A DNA stretch of 64,000 bases from the NCBI GenBank assembly GCA_001543005.1, contig LFLB01000003.1, forward strand, positions 43,501 through 107,500, given 5' to 3'. Shown in pieces: positions 19,766 to 29,472 of this stretch. Every line of letters starts with the position of its first letter. Position 1 is the stretch's first letter. The position numbers were made by a program, and so were the translations under genes. Under the pieces are notes generated by a model. It did not search any database. It had not been told where the DNA came from and saw nothing but the letters and a program-made list of their open reading frames with translations. Source of the DNA: Candidatus Spongiihabitans thiooxidans. GTDB taxonomy: Bacteria > Pseudomonadota > Gammaproteobacteria > Arenicellales > Poriferihabitantaceae.

Positions 19766-20662
19766 ATGTCGATCCAACACCTGAAAACACTTGTTGCGAT
19801 AGTCGAACAGGGTGGTTTCGGTGCGGCTGCCGAGACCGTGTTCTTAAGCCAGTCGGCGGTGAGTTTGCAGATGAAATCCCTGGAGGAGAAGTTTCGGGTT
19901 AAACTGTTTGACCGTACTAAACGCCCACCAATACTCAACCAAATTGGCCGAGCATTGGTTCCCAAAGCGCGTGAAATCATAGCGGCCTATGACGGGTTGA
20001 TCGAATCCGTGGCGGGCCAGGACTTGTTGTCGGGGGAGCTAAGCATCGGCGCTATACCGTCAACCATGTCTGGCCTCATTCCGAATGTAATCAATGCCTT
20101 AATAGATATCTACTCAAGTCTTCATATCGTCGTATCTCCGGATGATTCACCCCATTTGATGACACAGGTGGATCGCTGCCAACTAGATGCGGCGGTGATT
20201 AGTGAACCACCATATCTCGGCCAGCACCTGGAATTCAAACCCTTCGCTGAGGAGCCACTGATTGTTCTGGCACCGTTGGATTGCGCGCTTGAAAACCCCC
20301 GCGATATATTACGCTCCTATCCGTTTATTCGATTCACTCGAACACTATGGGCGGGTCAATGGATCGACAATTGGTTGCGTCAGGAAAATATTCCAGTCAA
20401 GGAGTTGATGGAATTGGGGAATCACGAAATGATTTCAGCAATGGTCCACCATAATCTCGGCGTTTCCATCGTTCCAAGCCCCTGTATTCCGCCACCCAAC
20501 CCGGTGCCCTTGAAACGGATTTCACTCAGTCCAACGGCACCGCCGCGGATATTGGGTGTACTGGTACGCCGCGACAACCCGAATTTCCGGCTTACGAATG
20601 TTTTCTTCGAGCAAGTCGTTCGAGTACTCAAAATCCAACATGACCTAAAGGACAGCGGCTAG
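19766..20662 (+). CDS. LysR-family transcriptional regulator
   Basis: A 298-residue LysR regulator. The N-terminal helix-turn-helix is clear (HLKTLVAIVEQGGFGAAAE ... SQSAVSLQMKSLEE, about 5-42), followed by the KLFDRTKRPP wing and a type 2 periplasmic-binding-like effector domain from about residue 90. GAGAGG lies about 7 nt before the ATG. It is divergent from the first tct/ThDP operon, so by the usual LysR arrangement it probably controls that operon in response to its carboxylate substrate or product. Confidence 0.9.
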   Translation: MSIQHLKTLVAIVEQGGFGAAAETVFLSQSAVSLQMKSLEEKFRVKLFDRTKRPPILNQIGRALVPKAREIIAAYDGLIESVAGQDLLSGELSIGAIPSTMSGLIPNVINALIDIYSSLHIVVSPDDSPHLMTQVDRCQLDAAVISEPPYLGQHLEFKPFAEEPLIVLAPLDCALENPRDILRSYPFIRFTRTLWAGQWIDNWLRQENIPVKELMELGNHEMISAMVHHNLGVSIVPSPCIPPPNPVPLKRISLSPTAPPRILGVLVRRDNPNFRLTNVFFEQVVRVLKIQHDLKDSG

Positions 20663-20693
20663 CCTGAATTTGGTGCATCGCCTTCAGAAGCAG

Positions 20694-21671
20694 TTATTTC
20701 TCCAGTTCCGCCTGTAACGCGGGCACCGCAACAAACAGGTCCTCATTCCATCCATAGTCCGCAACCTGAAAGATAGGCGCTTCCTCATCGTTATTAATGG
20801 CAACAATGACTTTCGAATCCTTCATCCCGGCCAGGTGCTGAATCGCGCCGGAAATACCGACCGCCAGGTAAAGGTCTGGGGCCACCACTTTTCCGGTTTG
20901 TCCAACCTGATAATCATTGGGAACAAACCCGGCGTCAACAGCCGCCCGGGATGCCCCAACCGCACCGCCAAGTTGATCGGCAAGTTTTTCGAGTAAGGGA
21001 AAGTTTTCTCCACTTTGCATACCCCGCCCACCGGAAACAACCACTCGGGCGGAGGTTAATTCAGGTCGTTCACTGGGGCTTAATGACTGCTCAATAAACT
21101 GTACCCAATTGGTGGCACCCGCATCGTCGATGCTCTCAATTTCTGCCCACTTATTTTGATCGGTACTTTGGTCGGCACTTGCGTCATCAGCAAGCTCAAA
21201 CGCCGTGGTGCGCACGGTCAGCATTTTCACTGCTTCTGAAGATTTCACTTTTGATAATGCATTGCCGGCATAAATCGGCCGCACAAAAGTATCGGCATCG
21301 ACTACTTCGCTGATGTCTGATATCGACTGAACGTCACAAAGTGCGGCAACGTAGGGAATGAGCGCCTTGCCGAATGTCGAGGCCGGCGCCATCACATGGC
21401 TATAGCCCTTGCCATCGCCCTTGCCATTGACTATAGATTGTATCAGTGCTGCGGTGTTTTCAGTGATTTCATGGGCATAGGTAGCGCAATCACATACCCA
21501 TACTTTGCTGACTCCGGCTATTTTTGCAGCAGCGTCGGCAACGCCAGCGCAATCCTGGCCGGCAACTAAAACATGCACATCGCCACCCACTTGCCCGGCC
21601 GCGGTTACGGTATTGAGCGTTGCCGGTGCTAAGTCAGCGTTATCGTGTTCTGCTATTACTAGAATATTCAT
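20694..21671 (-). CDS. etfA: Electron transfer flavoprotein alpha subunit
   Basis: A 325-residue ETF alpha subunit. The N-terminal domain opens MNILVIAEHDNADL; the C-terminal FAD domain (about 205-325) has GRGMQSGENF, GASRAAVDAGFVPNDYQVGQTGK and AVGISGAIQHLAGMKDS, the standard FAD-binding signatures. It carries electrons from acyl-CoA and other flavin dehydrogenases to ETF-ubiquinone oxidoreductase. It directly abuts etfB, and its 3' end faces the LysR gene with a gap of only 31 bp. Confidence 0.95.
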   Translation of the reverse strand: MNILVIAEHDNADLAPATLNTVTAAGQVGGDVHVLVAGQDCAGVADAAAKIAGVSKVWVCDCATYAHEITENTAALIQSIVNGKGDGKGYSHVMAPASTFGKALIPYVAALCDVQSISDISEVVDADTFVRPIYAGNALSKVKSSEAVKMLTVRTTAFELADDASADQSTDQNKWAEIESIDDAGATNWVQFIEQSLSPSERPELTSARVVVSGGRGMQSGENFPLLEKLADQLGGAVGASRAAVDAGFVPNDYQVGQTGKVVAPDLYLAVGISGAIQHLAGMKDSKVIVAINNDEEAPIFQVADYGWNEDLFVAVPALQAELEK

Positions 21672-22421
21672 TTAGATCACCTTCGCTTCATTTTTTAGTT
21701 TGTCAACCAATTCCGCCGCACTTGAAACCATAACGCCAGCGTCTCGCGTGGGTGGTTCGGTTACTTGCAGCACCTCAATACGGTTGCTGATATCCACACC
21801 CAATTGTTCGGGCGTTACGATATCAATGGGTTTCTTTTTCGCCTTCATGATATTCGGCAAGGAGGCATATCGCGGTTCATTCAGTCTTAAGTCCGTAGTC
21901 ACCACCGCCGGAGAGGTGATTTGCAGTTTTTCCAGCCCGGCGTCAATTTCTCTGGTAATCGCAAACCCGTCGTGGTTTTTTTCTATTTTCGAAATATAGC
22001 TACCCAGAGGTCGTTGCATGATCGCAGCCAGCATTTGACCGGTTTGATTGTTGTCGTCATCAATAGCTTGTTTTCCGAGAATAACCAGATCGGCTGACTC
22101 TTTTTCTGCAACCGCTTTAATCATTTTGGCAATTGCCAGCGGTTCCAACGTCGTCTCGGTATTAATGTGAACACCTCGATCGGCACCCATTGCCAAGCCA
22201 GTACGAATAGTTTCCTGGCATTTTTCCGGGCCGGCAGAGACTATAATAACCTCTTCGGCATGACCGGCTTCTTTTAGACGTAGCGCTTGTTCTACCGCAA
22301 TTTCACAAAATGGGTTCATCGCCATTTTGACATTGGCGGTTTCAACACCTGTTTGATCAGGCTTAACTCTGACCCTGATGTTTGCGTCAATGACGCGCTT
22401 TACTGGTACCAGTATTTTCAT
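21672..22421 (-). CDS. etfB: Electron transfer flavoprotein beta subunit
   Basis: A 249-residue ETF beta subunit, start MKILVPVKRVIDANIRVRV. The family signature VKMAMNPFCEIAVEQALRLKE (N-terminal half) and the AMP-binding region LGKQAIDDDNNQTGQM are both present. The C-terminal arm ends KLKNEAKVI. It is the first gene of the etfBA pair; the stop and the etfA ATG are adjacent. The ATG has a purine-rich GGAG site about 8 nt upstream. Confidence 0.95.
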   Translation of the reverse strand: MKILVPVKRVIDANIRVRVKPDQTGVETANVKMAMNPFCEIAVEQALRLKEAGHAEEVIIVSAGPEKCQETIRTGLAMGADRGVHINTETTLEPLAIAKMIKAVAEKESADLVILGKQAIDDDNNQTGQMLAAIMQRPLGSYISKIEKNHDGFAITREIDAGLEKLQITSPAVVTTDLRLNEPRYASLPNIMKAKKKPIDIVTPEQLGVDISNRIEVLQVTEPPTRDAGVMVSSAAELVDKLKNEAKVI

Positions 22422-22587
22422 TTCGTGGAGTCTCCTCGAAAAGGTGATGGATAGCGAAAATTGGACGCGGATTTTACCCTAATATTTATGCGGTGAGTAG
22501 CAGATTATTGGACACAAATTATTGAACCATTCGGGTAATTCAACACCCTGAAATGGCGGCCGAATCCTGACTCGTGGGGGTAACAAA

Positions 22588-22623
22588 CCATTAAGGCAGC
22601 CATTAAGGTAGCCATTAAGGTAG
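22588..22623 (+). repeat. 12-bp tandem repeat, three copies
   Basis: CCATTAAGGCAG followed by two copies of CCATTAAGGTAG, immediately before the phosphatase gene. Each unit holds an AAGG, so a change in copy number would add or remove ribosome-site-like sequence. Confidence 0.6.
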
Positions 22624-22626
22624 AAT

Positions 22627-23463
22627 GTGCGCTCTATTTTTATGTTCAGGTCGATTGCTGTTATGACAGAGAGTCAATCCATACGCTCCATACCATTAGG
22701 GCAATATGTGGAAACCGCTATCCACGCAGCGGATCAAGCCCGCACCGTTACCCGAAAATGGTTTCGGACGGACCTGAAAGTCACCAGCAAACAAGACAAA
22801 ACCCCGGTCACTATCGCTGACCGACAAACCGAACAGGTCATTAAGGATATCGTTCTGCAACGGCATCCCGATCACAGTTTTTTCGGTGAGGAAACCGGTC
22901 AACAATTAAACAGTGACGAGTGGCAATGGGTTATCGATCCTATAGATGGCACCAAATGTTTCGCAACCGGTATGCCCACTTTTGGCACATTGATTTCCCT
23001 GCTGTATAAGCAAGTGCCTGTCATAGGTATAATCGATCATCCCATTTTGGATGAAAGATGGATAGGGATTCAGGGATGTGAAACGACCCATAACGGCAAG
23101 GTTTGTTATGCACGGTCCACTGATTCACTCGATAACGCAACAGTGTATACCACCTCTATGGACATGTTTGATGAAGTCAGTGGCAAGCAAGCCCACTCAC
23201 TCACTAAAAGTTGTCAGTTCAGGGTGTTCGGTGGCGACAGTTACAGTTATGGATTATTGGCATCCGGATACAACGATATGGTTTGCGAGGCAGATTTAAA
23301 ACCTTATGATTATTTTGCGTTGATCGTGGTGGTAACGGGCGCCGGTGGAATAATAACCGATTGGCAAGGTAATCAACTGACGTTGGAATCCAATGGCGAG
23401 GTGCTGGCATCGGCAAATACATCGTTGCACCAACAGGCCATCGCAAAACTCAACGAGTTCTAA
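22627..23463 (+). CDS. Inositol monophosphatase family phosphatase, HisN-like
   Basis: A 278-residue Mg-dependent phosphatase. Metal-binding motifs are GEETG (Glu near 89), DPIDGTKCFATG (about 102-113) and the late CEADLKPYDYFAL. These fit histidinol-phosphate phosphatases of the IMPase family (HisN) as well as inositol monophosphatases. Starts are uncertain: GTG at 22627 has AAGG 6 nt upstream from the tandem repeat, while ATG codons at 22642 and 22663 have no good site. It is convergent with the HisA-like gene, which makes a histidine-related role tempting but unproven. Confidence 0.8.
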   Translation: MRSIFMFRSIAVMTESQSIRSIPLGQYVETAIHAADQARTVTRKWFRTDLKVTSKQDKTPVTIADRQTEQVIKDIVLQRHPDHSFFGEETGQQLNSDEWQWVIDPIDGTKCFATGMPTFGTLISLLYKQVPVIGIIDHPILDERWIGIQGCETTHNGKVCYARSTDSLDNATVYTTSMDMFDEVSGKQAHSLTKSCQFRVFGGDSYSYGLLASGYNDMVCEADLKPYDYFALIVVVTGAGGIITDWQGNQLTLESNGEVLASANTSLHQQAIAKLNEF

Positions 23464-23608
23464 AAAGGATTGGCTTCAGGACACTCGGCACTCATCGGTA
23501 TTCGCAATTAACGACTGGAGCTGGCGGTTGACCGATGAATGACAAAGCCAGAATAATAAAATCAGCAACAAGACCGAAGTCGAGAAATCACCCCTGGTCT
23601 GGTATGCC

Positions 23609-24352
23609 CTAGATCAATTCAGCCACAGTGGGTTTCTGACTGCCCACCGCCACCGCATCTTCGATCGACACTTTTTCATTGAATAGCGCCCAACCCACCA
23701 CCACGCCGGAAATGTTCGGCAAATTCGATAAAATAGAAATATCATCCAGGTTGCGCACCGTCCCACTGGATATAACCGGGCAGCTTAATTCAGTGCCCAT
23801 CTGAGTGGTATTGGCCATGCTGCTTTCCGGCAATTCATGATAACGATCGATATCCGTATATATTATCGCCGCAACCCCTGAGCGCTCGAAACGTTTTGCC
23901 AATTCCATTGCGGTAAAAGCGGAAACGTTTTTCCAACCGTGTGAAACGACTTTACCGTCTCGCGCATCGATACTGACTACAATTTTTTCTGGATATTTGA
24001 CACACACCTCTTCGACCAGTCTTTGATCAGCCACCGCAGCAGTGCCCATTACCACCCTGGATGCGCCATTGTCGATCCACCAATCCACCGAACTGGACGA
24101 CCGTATTCCTCCGGCCACCTGCACCGGAATATTGGCATTAGTAATAATCTGTTTAATAATTTCCGAGTTTTCTCCATGATATTCAAATACCCCATCTAAA
24201 TCGACCACATGCAACCATTGTGCCCCTCCCTGTTCAAATTTTTTTGCCGCCTCCAGAGGTTTGATTTCAAATACTTGAGGTTGCGCTATGCTGCCGTGCT
24301 TCAAAGTCACACATTGTCCTTTGTGAATTTCAATGTCGGGATAAATAATCAT
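23609..24352 (-). CDS. HisA-like TIM-barrel isomerase paralog
   Basis: A 247-residue HisA/HisF-type barrel. It keeps VAGGIRSSS (about 77-85), VVSIDARDG and GVVVGWALF phosphate-site motifs, and the acid Asp in YTDIDR near 142. The normal N-terminal motif PAIDLKDG is changed to PDIEIHKG, so the catalytic Asp of HisA is Glu8. This looks like a HisA paralog group rather than the housekeeping enzyme (ProFAR isomerase). It lies downstream of mtkB on the same strand, 153 bp away, so a role tied to the C1 operon is possible. Confidence 0.7.
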   Translation of the reverse strand: MIIYPDIEIHKGQCVTLKHGSIAQPQVFEIKPLEAAKKFEQGGAQWLHVVDLDGVFEYHGENSEIIKQIITNANIPVQVAGGIRSSSSVDWWIDNGASRVVMGTAAVADQRLVEEVCVKYPEKIVVSIDARDGKVVSHGWKNVSAFTAMELAKRFERSGVAAIIYTDIDRYHELPESSMANTTQMGTELSCPVISSGTVRNLDDISILSNLPNISGVVVGWALFNEKVSIEDAVAVGSQKPTVAELI

Positions 24353-24428
24353 GGGTATGCTCTCTCAATTTGTTCTCGGAATTTAGTTAACGCAAAATTT
24401 GACCAATGCGTCTAGCTCCTACAGCGAT

Positions 24429-24449
24429 GCTATAACGACCAGTTATAGC
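24429..24449 (-). terminator. Hairpin downstream of mtkB
   Basis: A perfect 8-bp stem GCTATAAC/GTTATAGC with a 5-nt loop lies between mtkB and the HisA-like gene. No T-run follows, so it may be a weak or factor-dependent terminator or an mRNA 3'-end stabiliser. Confidence 0.4.
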
Positions 24450-24505
24450 ACAAATACGACACGCTTTACAATTTTTTATACGGTATTTGGAATAAGCCGC
24501 CTCAG

Positions 24506-25396
24506 CTAAAATTTAATGCCTAAAACCTTCTTCATGGTCTCGCCAAATTCAGCCGGCGACGGTACGATGCCGATGCCACATTGCGTGAGGATAGCTACTT
24601 TTTCTGCCGCGCTTTCGCCAGCGCTACTGACAATCGCTCCAGCGTGTCCCATTCTACGCCCTTTTGGCGCGGTTAATCCAGCAATGTAAGCCACCACCGG
24701 TTTAGACATGTTCGCTTTAAAATATTCTGCAGCCTCGACTTCCTGTGGTCCGCCAATTTCGCCGATCATGATAACGGCATCCGTCTCAGGGTCTTCTTCA
24801 AATCGAATTAAATGATCCTTGAATGAACTGCCATTAATAGTATCACCCCCGATCCCCACACTGGTAGAAACCCCTATCCCTACCGATTTAAGTTGGGAAG
24901 CCGCTTCATATCCCAACGTGCCGGATCGACCTATGATTCCAATGCGACCTTCCATATAGATATGTCCGGGCATAATCCCCAACATCGCCTTGCCTGGACT
25001 GATTGTTCCTGCACAATTCGGCCCGGCCAGACACATGCGCTGCTCTTTCTTGAAACGCCGCATATAACGCTTTACCCGCAACATATCCTGTGCAGGAATA
25101 CCATCGGTGATGGAAACGCAGTATCTTAAACCTGCTTCTGCGGCTTCCATTATGCTATCGGCGGCAAACGCGGGCGGAACAAACACAATACTCGCTTCAG
25201 CGCCCGTTTCGTACACCGCTTCTTTCACCGAATTAAATACCGGTTTGCCAAGATGGGTTTCGCCGCCCTTGCCCGGGGTCACCCCACCTACAACATTACT
25301 GCCATAATCAATCATTTCCTGGGCATGGAACGATCCCATTTGCCCGGTGAATCCCTGAATCAGAATTCTGGTTTTTTCATCAATTAAAATCGCCAT
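24506..25396 (-). CDS. mtkB: Malate-CoA ligase alpha subunit
   Basis: A 296-residue SucD-type subunit. It has the CoA-binding [11 protein letters not shown] near 16-26, [14 protein letters not shown] (about 38-51) and the phospho-His in [13 protein letters not shown] (about 240-252). Next to mtkA and a malyl-CoA lyase it is best read as malate thiokinase: malate + CoA + ATP to malyl-CoA, a step of the serine cycle. I use ATG 25396; 25 more upstream codons are open but overlap mtkA. The gap to mtkA is 7 bp. Succinyl-CoA synthetase is the alternative, but the mtkA features below argue against it. Confidence 0.88.
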   Translation of the reverse strand: MAILIDEKTRILIQGFTGQMGSFHAQEMIDYGSNVVGGVTPGKGGETHLGKPVFNSVKEAVYETGAEASIVFVPPAFAADSIMEAAEAGLRYCVSITDGIPAQDMLRVKRYMRRFKKEQRMCLAGPNCAGTISPGKAMLGIMPGHIYMEGRIGIIGRSGTLGYEAASQLKSVGIGVSTSVGIGGDTINGSSFKDHLIRFEEDPETDAVIMIGEIGGPQEVEAAEYFKANMSKPVVAYIAGLTAPKGRRMGHAGAIVSSAGESAAEKVAILTQCGIGIVPSPAEFGETMKKVLGIKF

Positions 25397-25403
25397 AGTT
25401 ACC

Positions 25404-26567
25404 CTATTTTTTAATAGAATTAACCGCCACTTCGGCCGCCTGATCCAATGTATCCGCAGAAAGAATTCCAAGATCAGAATGATTGATTATCGCCCGCCCC
25501 AATGCCGCATTGGTGCCAGACAACCGCACCACCACCGGCACTTCGGGTTTTAGTTTCCGCACTGCCTGAACAACCCCTTCGGCAACCCAGTCGCATCGAT
25601 TGATACCGGCAAAAATATTCACCAATATGACATCCACTTTTTTGTCCGACAACACCAATCGAAATGCCTTGGCCACGCGCTCCGGAGAAGCGCCGCCGCC
25701 AATATCGAGAAAATTTGCCGGCGCGCCGCCTTTCATCTTGATAATATCCATGGTCGCCATGGCAAGTCCTGCACCATTGATTATGCAGCCAATATTGCCG
25801 TCCAAACCGACGTAACTCAATCCGCGGTCGGCCGCTTCCATTTCCCTTGGGTCCTCCTGCGACTTATCACGATACTCCGAAATATTTGAGCGACGGAACA
25901 AGGCGTTGTCATCAAATGACATCTTGGCATCCAGGGCAACCACAGTATCCGCGTGCGTGATGGCAAGCGGATTAATTTCCAGCATCGTGGCATCAAGATC
26001 TCGAAACGCCCTATACGCGCTCAAAAACACATTTACCGCCTGCTGAACCTGCGCTCCCTTAAGCCCTAACTGAAAAGCCAGTTGTCGTGCCTGGAATGCC
26101 TGCATGCCGAACGCGGGCTCCACATTGATTCTTATCAATGACTCGGGATTTTTATCCGATACTTGTTCAATGTCCATGCCGCCCTGAGAGGAGCCTACCG
26201 CCACAATACACTCGTGGCTGCGATCAAGCACCAGACCAAAATACAATTCGCTTTTAATGTCGGTGGCAGGCTCAATATATAAGCGATACACGATCTTGCC
26301 GCCCGCACCGGTTTGATGGGTCACCAATTTTCGACCGAGCAGGAATTCCGCCGCATCCCATACTTCCTGAGTGTTGCCGCAAAATTTTATGCCACCAGCC
26401 TTGCCGCGGGCACCGGAGTGAATTTGGGCTTTAACCACCCATTTTTCGCCGCCAATTTCAGTGGCGCGATATACCGCCTGTTCCGGACTATAGGCCAATC
26501 CGCCGGCCGGTATCGAGACCCCAAACTCTTTGAGTAATTGTTTGGCCTGGTATTCGTGAACTTCCAC
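25404..26567 (-). CDS. mtkA: Malate-CoA ligase beta subunit
   Basis: A 387-residue ATP-grasp subunit starting [16 protein letters not shown]. It has the ATP-binding [14 protein letters not shown] (about 46-59), LEINPLAI, the DNALFRR motif, and the late segment [16 protein letters not shown] where SucC has FGGIVRCD. That FAGINRCDW variant is typical of MtkA from serine-cycle methylotrophs such as Methylorubrum. Together with mtkB and mcl it makes and cleaves malyl-CoA to glyoxylate and acetyl-CoA. Confidence 0.9.
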   Translation of the reverse strand: MEVHEYQAKQLLKEFGVSIPAGGLAYSPEQAVYRATEIGGEKWVVKAQIHSGARGKAGGIKFCGNTQEVWDAAEFLLGRKLVTHQTGAGGKIVYRLYIEPATDIKSELYFGLVLDRSHECIVAVGSSQGGMDIEQVSDKNPESLIRINVEPAFGMQAFQARQLAFQLGLKGAQVQQAVNVFLSAYRAFRDLDATMLEINPLAITHADTVVALDAKMSFDDNALFRRSNISEYRDKSQEDPREMEAADRGLSYVGLDGNIGCIINGAGLAMATMDIIKMKGGAPANFLDIGGGASPERVAKAFRLVLSDKKVDVILVNIFAGINRCDWVAEGVVQAVRKLKPEVPVVVRLSGTNAALGRAIINHSDLGILSADTLDQAAEVAVNSIKK

Positions 26568-26738
26568 TGATTGACTCCGATTGCGCTAATTAAGATTTGA
26601 GCTAATTGACGAAATCAGCAGATTAGATGGCTCTGTTAATGGGTTCGAGCACAAGGACTGACATCGCCATCGCAGAAAAGGATCGCGGGAAAAACCTTGG
26701 GGAAAATCCAGAAACAAACATTAAAATAGCGGAACCCA

Positions 26739-27677
26739 TCAGTTTTTATCTATGAGTTCGGCTTGCTTGACAATATTTTCCGCCATTCTTGCCGAAGCAG
26801 CATCAATCAATTTTCCATCCAGGGCGGCCGCGCCTTTACCTGCTTTCTCTGCTTCATCCAAAGCCGCCAGCACGCGCCTGGCGCGCTCGACTTGTTGCGC
26901 CAGCGGCGACATCACCCGATTTGCCAATTCGATTTGTGAGGGATGTATCGCCCACTTACCTTCAAACCCCATGGCCGCAACTCGCTTGGCAGCGGCGATA
27001 AAACCGTCCGCATCGTTAAAGTCGCCAAAGGGTCCATCAATGGCGCGTAATCCATACGCCCGGCAGGCGACCAGCATGCGCTGCAAACTGGCGTGCCATT
27101 GATCGCCAGGATAATCGGGATTCAGTCCACCGATAACCACCGTGCGCGCACGGCAGCTTGCAGCATAATCGGCAACACCAAAATGCAATGCTTCCAGCCG
27201 TTTACTGCTTTGAGCGATGGCCTCGACATTGGCCATACCCAACGCGGTTTCGATTAACGCTTCCAGGCCGATGCGGTGTTTAATACCCATGGCGGTTTCA
27301 ATCTGGGTAACCAAACAATCAACGGTATAAATATCCGAAGCGGTGCCGGCTTTGGGAATCAAAATAGTGTCGAGTTTATTGCCCGCCTGTTCGACGATAT
27401 CCACCACATCACGATACATATAATGGGTATCCAGACCGTTGATGCGCACCGAGATGGTTCTACCCTTGCCATGCCAATCGATGTCGTTCAGGGCTTCAAT
27501 TATGTTTTTTCTCGCCTGTTCCTTACCATCCGGTGCGACTGCATCTTCGCAATCGAGGAACACAAAATCCGCAGCACTGTTGGCTGCTTTTTCAAACATC
27601 TCGGGGCTCGAACCCGGAACCGCCAATTCACTTCTTTGCAAGCGGATTCGGGCCGGAATGACTTGATAGAAACTCAT
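26739..27677 (-). CDS. mcl: Malyl-CoA lyase (CitE/HpcH family)
   Basis: A 312-residue member of the CitE-like lyases. It has RSELAVPGSSPEMFEKA (about 14-30), DFVFLDCEDAVAPDGK with metal and substrate acids (about 37-52), SVRINGLDT, and GKWAIHPSQIELAN (about 246-259). These strongly resemble L-malyl-CoA/beta-methylmalyl-CoA lyase. The reaction is malyl-CoA to glyoxylate plus acetyl-CoA. It sits between fhs and mtkA, as expected for a serine-cycle cluster. Confidence 0.88.
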   Translation of the reverse strand: MSFYQVIPARIRLQRSELAVPGSSPEMFEKAANSAADFVFLDCEDAVAPDGKEQARKNIIEALNDIDWHGKGRTISVRINGLDTHYMYRDVVDIVEQAGNKLDTILIPKAGTASDIYTVDCLVTQIETAMGIKHRIGLEALIETALGMANVEAIAQSSKRLEALHFGVADYAASCRARTVVIGGLNPDYPGDQWHASLQRMLVACRAYGLRAIDGPFGDFNDADGFIAAAKRVAAMGFEGKWAIHPSQIELANRVMSPLAQQVERARRVLAALDEAEKAGKGAAALDGKLIDAASARMAENIVKQAELIDKN

Positions 27678-27708
27678 GGTATTGCAGGGTTATCGGGGCT
27701 TGTTAAAA

Positions 27709-29376
27709 CTAAAACAACCCTTCCACGTCACCCTGATCATTAATGCGAATGCGGTTGGCCGCAGGCTCTCTGGGCAAGCCCGGCATGGTCATGATATCGC
27801 CGCAAACCACGACGACAAAACCGGCACCGGCCGATAATCGGACTTCCTTGATCGGTAAAGAATGCCCGGTGGGCGCACCCTTCTGGTTAGGGTCGGTCGA
27901 GAAACTGTACTGGGTTTTAGCGATACAAACCGGCAAGTTACCAAATCCACCGTCCTGAAGAGCCTTAATGTCATTCAGGGTTCTCTGATCGGCAGTAATG
28001 TCGTCAGCGCGATAAATTTTAGTTGCCACCGTTTTGATTTTGTCCCATAGCGGCATGTCGTCGGGATAGGCGGTGGTAAATTTGCTTTCACCGCTGTCTG
28101 CGACTCTTACCACTTCTTGCGCGAGTTCCGTGGTGCCGGCGCCACCTTCGGCCCAATGGTTGGCATCGATGGCTTTCACACCATAGCTAGCGGTCAACTC
28201 CCGTACTGCTGCCATTTCGGCATCGGTATCGGCACTGAATCGGTTAACCGCTACGATCACGGACACGCCATAGCATTTAACATTTTCAATATGGCGGGCA
28301 AGGTTCACGCAGCCTTCTTTAACCGCTTGCACGTTTTCCTTGGCAAGATTGTCCTTGCCCACGCCGCCGTGCATTTTCAATGCACGTACTGTAGCAACCA
28401 GGACTACCGCATCGGGTGCTAAACCGGCACTACGGCACTTGATATCAAAGAATTTTTCCGCGCCCAAATCAGCGCCGAAACCCGCTTCGGTGATCACATA
28501 TGGCGCAAGTTTCATTGCCGCACGGGTGGCAATCACCGAATTGCAGCCGTGGGCGATGTTTGCAAAGGGTCCGCCATGAATAAATGCCGGATTATGCTCC
28601 AGCGTCTGCACCAAATTCGGCGCGATAGCCTCTTTGAGTAAAACCGTCATCGGACCTGGTGCATTGACCGCTACCGACCGTACCGGCTGTCGATCGCGGG
28701 TGTAACCAATCACAATTTGACCGAGGCGTTGCTCCAGGTCTTTGACATCTTTGGCGAGGCAGAATATCGCCATTACTTCCGAGGCGACGGTAATATCGAA
28801 TCCATCTTCCCGTGGGTAACCGTTAGCGACGCCACCGAGTGAGCTGATTATTTGGCGCAGTGAGCGATCATTCATGTCCACCACCCGACGCCAGGCCACT
28901 CGACGAGTATCGATGCCGGCGGCGTTACCCCAATAAATATGATTATCTATCAATGCGGACAATAAACTGTGCGCCGAAGTAATCGCATGAAAATCGCCGG
29001 TAAAATGCAAATTAATATCTTCCATCGGGATTACCTGAGCGTAACCACCCCCCGCAGCCCCGCCTTTCATACCGAAACATGGGCCCAGAGAAGGTTCGCG
29101 CAAACACACTATGGTTTTTTTACCGATTTTATTGAGGCCATCAGTGAGTCCAACCGAAGTGGTGGTTTTCCCTTCCCCGGCCGGGGTCGGGGTAATCGCA
29201 GTAACCAGAATCAGCTTGCCGTCAGGTCGATCTTTTAATGAATCAATATAATTCAGGCTGACCTTTGCTTTAGTATGACCAAAAGGCACCAATGCTTCAT
29301 TGGGAATATCCAGTTTAGCGGCTATTTCGGAAATGGGTTTGATCGGCGCGTTTTGCGCAATTTCAATATCACTCAT
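27709..29376 (-). CDS. fhs: Formate-tetrahydrofolate ligase
   Basis: A 555-residue enzyme that makes 10-formyl-THF from formate, THF and ATP. The P-loop is [14 protein letters not shown] (about 64-77); [20 protein letters not shown] (about 97-116) and [16 protein letters not shown] (about 475-490) are family signatures. Length is standard. It links formate released upstream (formate dehydrogenase not needed) to serine hydroxymethyltransferase and thus to the serine cycle. It is 31 bp upstream of mcl. Confidence 0.96.
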   Translation of the reverse strand: MSDIEIAQNAPIKPISEIAAKLDIPNEALVPFGHTKAKVSLNYIDSLKDRPDGKLILVTAITPTPAGEGKTTTSVGLTDGLNKIGKKTIVCLREPSLGPCFGMKGGAAGGGYAQVIPMEDINLHFTGDFHAITSAHSLLSALIDNHIYWGNAAGIDTRRVAWRRVVDMNDRSLRQIISSLGGVANGYPREDGFDITVASEVMAIFCLAKDVKDLEQRLGQIVIGYTRDRQPVRSVAVNAPGPMTVLLKEAIAPNLVQTLEHNPAFIHGGPFANIAHGCNSVIATRAAMKLAPYVITEAGFGADLGAEKFFDIKCRSAGLAPDAVVLVATVRALKMHGGVGKDNLAKENVQAVKEGCVNLARHIENVKCYGVSVIVAVNRFSADTDAEMAAVRELTASYGVKAIDANHWAEGGAGTTELAQEVVRVADSGESKFTTAYPDDMPLWDKIKTVATKIYRADDITADQRTLNDIKALQDGGFGNLPVCIAKTQYSFSTDPNQKGAPTGHSLPIKEVRLSAGAGFVVVVCGDIMTMPGLPREPAANRIRINDQGDVEGLF

Positions 29377-29472
29377 CCGTATTCTTATTTAGTAATCAGT
29401 TATTTTTGTTTGGGTCAGGCATCGCAACCCCCCTGGAAAGTAATGCGTAATGCGTATGGTAGTATTTTGTGC

